This document shows, piece after piece, positions 56,783 through 64,000 of a DNA stretch of 64,000 nt. Source of the stretch: Yamagishiella unicocca (taxonomy: Eukaryota; Chlorophyta; Chlorophyceae; Chlamydomonadales; Volvocaceae). The notes below the pieces were generated by a model, which saw only the letters and a program-made list of their open reading frames with translations, was not told the DNA's origin and did no database searches. A program made the position numbers and the translations under genes. Each line of letters begins with the position of its first letter. The stretch's first letter is position 1. The stretch lies in NCBI GenBank assembly GCA_003116995.1, contig BDSL01000025.1, forward strand, positions 868,001-932,000, given 5' to 3'.

Positions 56783-58533
56783 CTTCAAAGACATGGTATT
56801 ACCGGTACCATGGATGCGATCAAAGCGATCGAGGTGGCTTTGGGGCACGCAGCCGCAGGCTGTGTGCTGCATAGCCGCCAGCTGAACCCTTACAGAGTCA
56901 CATTACCCCAACCAAAATGCGGAATATAAAGCTGGTGATGGATGAGCAAAGTGTTAGGAAGTAGACACACGTCAATCATACGCAGACGTACTTTTACTTT
57001 TCCATACACCACGTACATAAGCCGGTCAAAAAGTGCATGGGGCGCGTAAACTACGAGGCAGAGGCCTTCAGCACAGCATCCTCCGCCTCCATCGTGCCCT
57101 TATGTAATAATGTAGACAACAGTTCACTGACAAATCCTAAGAGACGACCTACGTTACGGGCATTACTGCCCGTCCTCTGATAGGCGGTAGATCCGAAACA
57201 ATTCTGCACACACAGTCCTGCAATTATCATTTCGTGTGATAAATGCAGGCGGCCATACGAGCGAGCAGACGTGCCGACACATCCTAGTTAATCATTATCA
57301 CCATTCCGCGCCCCTACGCATGCTATAATGTATGCTATGTGCGCACATTACATACATATGGGAAAGGGTGCGGGCTTCTAACCCCATCAAGGGGTGGGTA
57401 TCAGGTGAATCGGTCCATGGCATAGCATCAACCACACGACCTCCAGAATTGGTCCAGCCACGCACGCACGCATGCGTGTTTCCTTTGGAACATGTATGAA
57501 GAGGTTGCTTGGGCCTTCTGGGCACGCAAATTATTAAGATATATACTCGCCTTGATACACACAAACTATTACTTGACCCAGACAGCAATGAACAAACCTT
57601 AGCAGGGTGTCAAGCACGGCAATCGTTGGAGACAAGAGTGCAGTGAGCGCTCAACCTTAGCAGGGTGTCAAGCACGGCAATCATTGGAGACAAGAGTGCA
57701 GTGAGCGCTGAACCTTAGCAGGGTGTCACGCATGGCAATCGTTGGAGACAAGAGAGCAGTGAGCGCTGATTCGCTGCTCTTACCTCTCTGGCAGCAGCCA
57801 ATGAACAACCGACACGTACAGTGATCCTAATGATGACACGCACGCACGACCTCGCGCAGAGTTGAGTAAACAATTCACCTAGCTACGACTTACGCGCGAC
57901 AGGATCCAACGCACAGGTGGCGATGAAGCAAGGTGGCGACTAATCGATGCCTGCCTTCATTCCGTACGCGGCTTACCTTCTGATCACGCATCATTGTGGG
58001 CCAGCGAGCTATATACTGCGAAGAGATAGAGCGAATACGAAGCAGCAGCGCAAGGAACGAACACCGCCATGACCCCACCGCTGCAAGTTTGCCTCATCTT
58101 GCCCAGCTGCTTCTGCGGAGCGTGCACGCACTTGCACAGCAGCAGCTACAAATAAACACAGGTCTATACATTCGTGCATGCCTGGCAGGCTAGCTAGATA
58201 GCTCCGCACGAAGCAGCAGTATCCCAGCGCCAGGCCTTGTTTGGCACAGGTCAAACGCACACATGCAGCAGTAGCCGGCCACGTCTTCGTTCGGCAATGT
58301 CAGCCGACAGCGGGGCCTCCGCTCATTGTCACCAATATTCTCGTTAGCTCTCCCACGATCTGCATACCATGCGTACACACATCGGCGGCGGCACGTGCAC
58401 GTACATCAACTAAGGCGGCCAGCAGCCATGGCGCCATGGATGAGGGATACGTACATGCAACTTAATTGGTTATAAATTGGTTATTAATTGGTTATTAATT
58501 GGCTATATTAATTGGCTATATTAATTGGCTATA
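56783..58533. other. Intergenic, no gene recognised
   Basis: Contains the 58-bp triplicate at 57594-57768 and AT-rich repeats near 58460-58550. A 3' terminal exon of the kinase gene could lie here on the minus strand, but none was recognised. Confidence 0.4.
57594..57768 (+). repeat. 58-bp tandem triplicate
   Basis: Three units of accttagcagggtgtcaagc followed by acggcaatcgttggagacaa and gagtgcagtgagcgct; few mismatches. Confidence 0.9.
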
Positions 58534-58552
58534 TTAATTGGCTATATTATTA
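58463..58552 (+). repeat. AT-rich taattggctata / taattggtta repeats
   Basis: About seven 12-15 bp units, changing from ggttattaatt to ggctatattaatt halfway. Confidence 0.85.
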
Positions 58553-61500
58553 TTGGGAGTATTCCCTATGGCAGCCAACCGGGGGTAACGATCCCTCGGA
58601 GGGGAGTTGGCTGCCATAGGGATCCAACACGTAAAAAAAAATGCATATCTTGCCTGATCAATCTCAGGCCGTTCCTGCGGCTGCTGCGCCAAACAGGCCT
58701 CCAGCAGTCGCCTCAAGCCTGGAGGGTGACCAGCGGAGAGCAGGGCGGCGCAGCTGGCGCGAGCATCGCCGGTCCCGCTGCTGCCTTGATGATTGGGCGA
58801 TGGCGCAGCCGCAGCAGTAGATCCGGCTGTAAGGCCGCCGTTTGGTGTAGTCCCTCGAGTAGCGGACGACGTCTCCGCCAGCTGCAGCAAGGCCTCGCCC
58901 ATAAAGGACAGCGCGGCTCGGCCCAGAGAGAGCTCCAGCAGGATCACACCAAAGCTGCGTGCAAGGGTGCCGGTAGAGTGAGTAAGGCAGAGCCACCGAG
59001 ATAGGGCCAGGGGCAGGGACAGGGGCAGGTAGGCGCAGGGGCAGCAAGTAGGGGCAGGAGCAGTTGCAGATAGGGGCAGGAGCAGGTAGGGGCGGTGGCA
59101 GGCAGTGGCTGGAAGCTAGGGGCAGGTAGGAGCAGGAGCAGTGGCAGGTAAGAGCAGACAGGGGCAGCAGGGGCTGATGGGCGGTTGTGAGCAATGAGGC
59201 CCAGCGAGGTATGGGCAGCAGGAATGAGGGCGCTACCTAAAACCATGACCCGCTCTACCTAAAACTATAAACCCTAAAACACGCACCGTTATCATCTCCT
59301 AAATAACGACATGATGAGCGATGTCGTTCACCTGCGCGCGACGGGCTGCGCCCACGCACGCGCCCTTGCTCGGACGCAGCCAGCAGCACCTACTGACCAC
59401 CAGCAGCGAATGATCTATCTATCTGAGGGTCTATCTGAGGGTCTATCTGCCCCCCGCAAGCACGCATCCGCACATGTCCTCCACTCACGGCGGCCTCAAG
59501 CAAAACACGCACCTGAACACATCCGCGGCCTTGCTGATGTGGCCAGTGGCCAGTAGCTCCGGAGCCATATAGAGCGGAGTGCCCTGTTGGCAGATGTGAA
59601 GCATATACATGTGTTGATGGGAGCAGGCAGAGGAGCGAGGTTATTAGTTGGGGGGAGATGTGCTATCTAGTGCGCGCATGAGCGCTAGCCGTTTGTGAAC
59701 GCAGCGGAAGAGTCAGTATAGGAGGGGAAACCCGTGAGACGATACGTAGGTACTTAACCGCCAACCGATCAACTATATTACCACGAAAAACCCACCTGAA
59801 AGTGGTTGCTGGCGTGCGTCTGATTCTTGTCCATGCGCTTGCTGCGGGGGCCGGGGGTGGGGTTGGCGAGAAAACCCGGTTGCGAGGCATACAAAGCCGG
59901 AGGAGGAGGGAGTGGAGGCTGCGGCTGCAACACATAAACAGGCTCGCTCTCGTCACGGGTAGAAATTAAGAAAGCATTCGAAGCGTCAAAGACAGTAACA
60001 GGACATCCGAATGGAGAAAAAGTAGAGAGATATGTCAGCGAGAAATGAATGAACACGTGGACGTGATGTTGCAGGCCGCGGGCACAGATGAGCACTCGCG
60101 AGTGGCGACCGACCCCAACTGACAAAATGGGGCGACCCCGGATGACGTCCGACCCGCTTGGGTGACCGATTCCTATACAGCATAAGCAAGCAAGCGATCT
60201 GGGGCGAGACCGCTTGCTCGCGTGCTCATCCGTCGTACGTCCCGCGTTTGCCAGTAATAATCCCACCGGCGCGCCAATAACCCCACCAGCAACCCCATCC
60301 AGCCGCCAATCCCGCACCTGAGCCCAAAGTCCGACACCTTTGCCACCAGGGAGGGGCGTCCCCCGGCTCCCCCCAGAGCCCACCCTGCCGCGGCCTCCAG
60401 CGGGTCCTTCGCGTCCACCACACCAGCAGCAGCAGGAAGCCGAATCGTCGCGACCTCGCGAGAATGCTTCGCGAGCAGGATGTTGCTGGCGGACAGGTCC
60501 TTCGTTCGTTATCACATGTATGGTTGCGCGGGCAGGTAGGATGGACGGCAAGCAGCCGACGGTACAATGTTTAGTTACGCACGGTAACATTGTTGCATGG
60601 CCCCAACGGTCGAAGGATGGGGTTATGGTCCGTGGGACAGAAATAATAATTTTGCATGATGGTATGGATGGTATGGATGAATGGATAGGTAGGTATCTGT
60701 TAGTAGCTAGTAACACGGCTAGTCGGTCCGGAGAAGGGGTAGAAGTGCAGATAGCTAGGCGCGCGGGGCCCTGCTGGTGGACGGATGGAAGGGTCCTGCT
60801 GCTGGACACTCACTATTATGGTGAACCAACCAACGACCAACCAACGACCAACCAACCACACTACCCCTCCCGGGCCCCGGCGGCTTCTATCTAATCACCC
60901 AAATGAACCAGCCGGCAGCAGCAGCAGCTCACCCCATGCAGAATGCCCCTGGAGTGCACATGCCGCAGTCCCAGAGCCACGTCCAGACCCCAAGCCATCG
61001 CCAGGCGCAAAGCGCAACCATCGCTGCTGTTCATGTTGACGAAAAGGCCGGCGTCTGCGGATACGATACGACACGGGAAGGGCGCCAGGCAGAGAGGTTA
61101 TTAGTCACGCACACATGCCAGCAGGTGAGGCATGTTCGCTCCTTAATACGGCACGGTAAGGATGGAAAGGATTAGGACTTGTTTGCACGTAGGGCAGATG
61201 TGCCGTGCGTGGGATAGGGTCCCTATCTGGCGCATGAATGGCTGCCGCTGCTGCTGCCGTCCACGCACATGGGCATGCGCCATGGGCACACATGTGGCCA
61301 GGTGCACCCGCCCGGCTGACCAACCACCACACAGGCCCGCCAACCAGCACGGCAGGAGCTTCTAGCTGTCCCCAGCACCTGCAGGTGTTAGTTAGTTAGA
61401 TAGTTAGTTAGTTGTCGTACTACTCACTCAGCGCGTCCTTCAGGGACCCCGCCTCGCAAAGCTCCTGGATGATGTACAGCTTGTACACGTCGCTCCGGCC

Positions 61501-64000
61501 CAGCGCCTCGTCCCCCATGCCTCCGGCAGCATTCGCAGCAGCAGCTTTGCCACCGCCTGCAGCGGCAGTGGCCGTCTTGCAATCATCACTGGGCTTAACA
61601 TCCAGATGCTTGATCTCGTAGGCGTAAGTGGACACGACGTTTGGGTGGTCCAGGGAGGACGAGATGGCCGCCTCCAGAACTGCCCGCTGGCGTCGTTTAG
61701 CCTTCTCCCCCAGCATGTCATCCACGACCACCAGGGTCTTGACAGCCACACGCAAGCCACGCCAGAGGCCTGAAAGCAAGAGAGGCAGGGTTCGAGGAAG
61801 ACCCGTGGATGCCCGAAAAAACCGTTCTGGACAGACGTTTTGCAGGGAGGACGGAGCGAACGAGGCATGTGTAGGATAGCGCAGTGCGTGGGTTGCTTGC
61901 TTGTTGGTTGTTGCGGGTTATTTCCGTTTGTGGTGCAGCAGCAGGCGGCCGCGCACATACACACGTACGCTTTCGCACCATACGTACGGTGTGTGCGCGC
62001 GTCGTCGCACTCAGTCAGCGCCTCTGGCGTCCACCGGCGGTTAGCATTACGGACAAACAGCCTGCTGCGGCTAGCACTTACTACTCTTCACTACTCACAC
62101 TCCATAGAGCTACCGAGCGCGCTAGCTACAATCCTGGACCCTGGATAAACACGCCGCCTCATCCCTGGATAAACACGCCGCCTCATCCCTGGATAAACTC
62201 CTCCCTCGCCGTCAGCAGTCTTGCTGCCCCCCACGTACCCAAGTAGACCACCCCCGACGAGCCGCTGCCGATGACTGCCCCCAGGTGCACCTCGCACTCC
62301 GCTTCCTCGTCCGTCGCCTCGTGCATCCTAGCCGCCGTCCTGTTGATGGCCACCACCAAGCCCTGCCGCCAGTGCCCCACCCTGACGGAGCTCCTGGCCG
62401 GCAACGTCTCCGTCAGCCCCAGCACTGTCGGGGCCCGGGACGACGTTGCGTGATTAAATTGAGACGACGCGTGCACCGGTAGACAATGGGCGCGGCAAAG
62501 CGAACCAAGAACCATTAATCAGCGAGCAGGAGGAGCGAATGCGCTGTTTATTACCCAGCAGGCTGGTGTGCGTGTGTGCGTGTGGCAGCCGGGTGACGTA
62601 CCGTGCTGGGGGGGGTTGCGGGGGCGACGGCCGCGTATACACACACGCAACTAGCACAGGGCACTGCTGCATATGATGCCTGTAAAAGCACAAACGCTGC
62701 GAGTGCTGGTGCTTTGGCCATGCTTTTGCGCGTTCTGGACAGCGCATGCTGCGGGGGAGGTGTGTGCGCGGCGGGCGGGATGGCGACAGACACCATGATA
62801 TCGTGCGTCCGCCCGGATATCCACATGCGTACGCGTACGCGAGTGGGCGGCGCGGGCGCCCATGCATGCATCCAGCCTCCCTGGCGCACCTTGGGGGGCC
62901 GACGAGCCGACCCTGCCGGCCGCCTTCCTCCCGCCGGTCCCGCCGGCGGCCGCCCCCCCGACGACCGCCAGTCTCTCAGACTGCCAAGCCTTCAAGTAGC
63001 TGCCGATGCCTTGTTCGATATCTTGGGTCTGTTGCAGCAGTAGTGGTGCGGTCTGGGTGAATCAAGCGCGCGCAACGCAACAATTAAGAGCGAGATCTGG
63101 AGTTGTTTGTCCAACGACCCTCCGTACTGCCGTCAGCAGCAGGGCTTGTTGTTGCGTGATTGGTGACCGCCGTTACTGCGTACGTGCACGCGTCGTCGTA
63201 CATATGTACAACCCTCCGGAACAAATCCACGCGTACGACAACCTACCGATAATAATCTGCTCAACCCCCGAAATAAAGCGCACCTACACCAACCCACCTG
63301 GAACAAATTGTCCGCGTTGCCCGCCGACTGCCCTTCCAGCAGGGCGCCGCCGCCTTTCCCATCAGCTGCGCTACTGCCATATTGCGCCAGAGCTTGCCGC
63401 GATGCTGTCCGATTGGAGTCCACATCGCGCTGCAGCTGGCTTGCATCGCCAAGGCCGTGCAGCCACACAATAGCAGCTGCGCCCTGCTGCTGCACCGGTT
63501 GCACGTCGCTCTTGTTTGGGCCGTAGGTGAGGTTTTCATGTGACGCATTCTCAGCATATCTACGCTGCCGCTGCTGCATCCTTCGTCGATACAACAGCCA
63601 GGACAGCAAGACCAGCACTACTATCAGGGCCGTCATGCTGACCGACAGCGCCACCGCCAGCGTGACCTGCTGGCTGCTGGACGATGGCCGCTCTGCGTCC
63701 TCGGTCCCCTTGTTGGTGTCCGAGGCAACCTCCCTGGTCAACGGCAGCGCAACTGGCGGCTCCACGGGCAGGGGCGGCGGCGCAGACGACGGGGGTATGG
63801 ACGGGGACACGGACGGTCGTGGCTGAGGTTCAGGAGGGCAGGCTGCCTCCAGCTCTGCACCTGCACCGATCGGTCGGCAGTAACACGCAGCAACACGCAG
63901 AAACACATGAAGGCAGGTAGCGTTGAGGGGAGGGCATGCGTGAGGTGGGATGAAACTTCAGGTACGACGTCCAGAGACTACCACACTCACCTCCACCCCC
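58534..64000 (-). CDS. Receptor-like protein kinase, single-pass membrane protein (5' and probably 3' ends incomplete)
   Basis: Minus-strand exons: 64000-63991 (end of an upstream exon, donor gtgagt), ~63860-63298, 63028-62890, 62424-62239, 61769-61428, 61054-60933, 60499-60318, 59946-59796, 59583-59513, and 58954 to 58654. Phases agree from 63298 on. A Pro/Ser-rich outer part is followed by one membrane helix (VTLAVALSVSMTALIVVLVL then LYRRR) and a juxtamembrane stretch. The kinase domain follows: Gly loop IGSGSSGVVYLG, VAVK lysine, VLEAAISSSLDHPNVV helix C, catalytic loop ILHGDLSASNILL (HGD, so non-RD), DFGL, GTPLYMAPELL, ADVFSFGVILLEL, and ACLAQQPQERPEIDQ. The key catalytic residues are all present, so it should be active as a Ser/Thr (tyrosine-kinase-like group) kinase at a membrane; ligand unknown. 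After EIDQ the frame either runs on through a hairpin repeat to a stop at 58534 or, more likely, is spliced at a GC donor (cag|gcaaga). Confidence 0.85.
58563..58622. repeat. Perfect inverted repeat (17-bp stem, ~25-bp loop)
   Basis: tccctatggcagccaac and gttggctgccataggga form a perfect stem around an imperfect inner palindrome (gggggtaacgatccctcgg). It sits between the AT-rich repeat and the last recognised kinase exon and may be a small hairpin-type mobile element. Confidence 0.8.
61790..61845 (-). repeat. Intronic motif, copy 5, extended form (kinase intron)
   Basis: Minus strand: aaaacgtctgtccagaacgg, ttttttcgggcat, then ccacgggtcttcctcgaac. It lies in the intron between the Gly-loop exon and the VAVK exon and ends 20 bases before the acceptor. 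It matches the copy at 55470-55522 over about 55 bp. Confidence 0.85.

Overview
The window looks like nuclear DNA of a volvocine or Chlamydomonas-like green alga. The signs are GC-rich genes cut by many short GT-AG introns, long Ala/Gln/Pro-rich low-complexity proteins, a hydroxyproline-rich wall-type protein of (S)PPPP modules, abundant minisatellites, LINE debris and interstitial CCCTAAA repeats. The species cannot be named from sequence alone.

Layout. 1-4553: three head-to-tail, 5'-truncated copies of one L1-like non-LTR retrotransposon (minus strand). 7340-11126 (+): four-exon gene for an 815-residue protein with a very long Ala-rich N-terminus and a C-terminal DEDDh 3'-5' exonuclease. 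14407-16295 (-): secreted EGF-like plus poly-proline (extracellular matrix type) protein. 16.3-20.5 kb: diverged repeats, no gene. 20570-29295: a large symmetrical inverted-repeat structure (arms a-b-c / c'-b'-a') enclosing an unrecognised Pro/Gln-rich gene on the minus strand (22946-25515). 34415-35755 (+): three-exon MutT-type Nudix hydrolase. 40876-43632 (+): a second, paralogous copy of the unrecognised Pro/Gln-rich gene. 47316-55778 (+): fifteen-exon sulfite oxidase of the animal type (mitochondrial presequence, cytochrome b5 domain, molybdopterin domain, dimerisation domain). 58534-64000 (-): a single-pass receptor-like protein kinase of which at least ten exons are visible; its 5' end lies beyond the window.

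The genes do not form a pathway. Exon models were built by hand from reading-frame continuity, GT/GC-AG signals and family motifs; all phases agree in the exonuclease, Nudix, sulfite oxidase and kinase models. The most notable observations are a 7-nt micro-exon and a 22-nt mini-exon in the sulfite oxidase, probable GC-AG introns in three genes, a short intron-restricted dispersed motif, the paralogous pair of unknown genes sharing a conserved block split by a phase-0 intron, the large inverted structure around one of them, and a dense cluster of GGGAACACGG/CCGTGTTCCC motifs in one of its arms.
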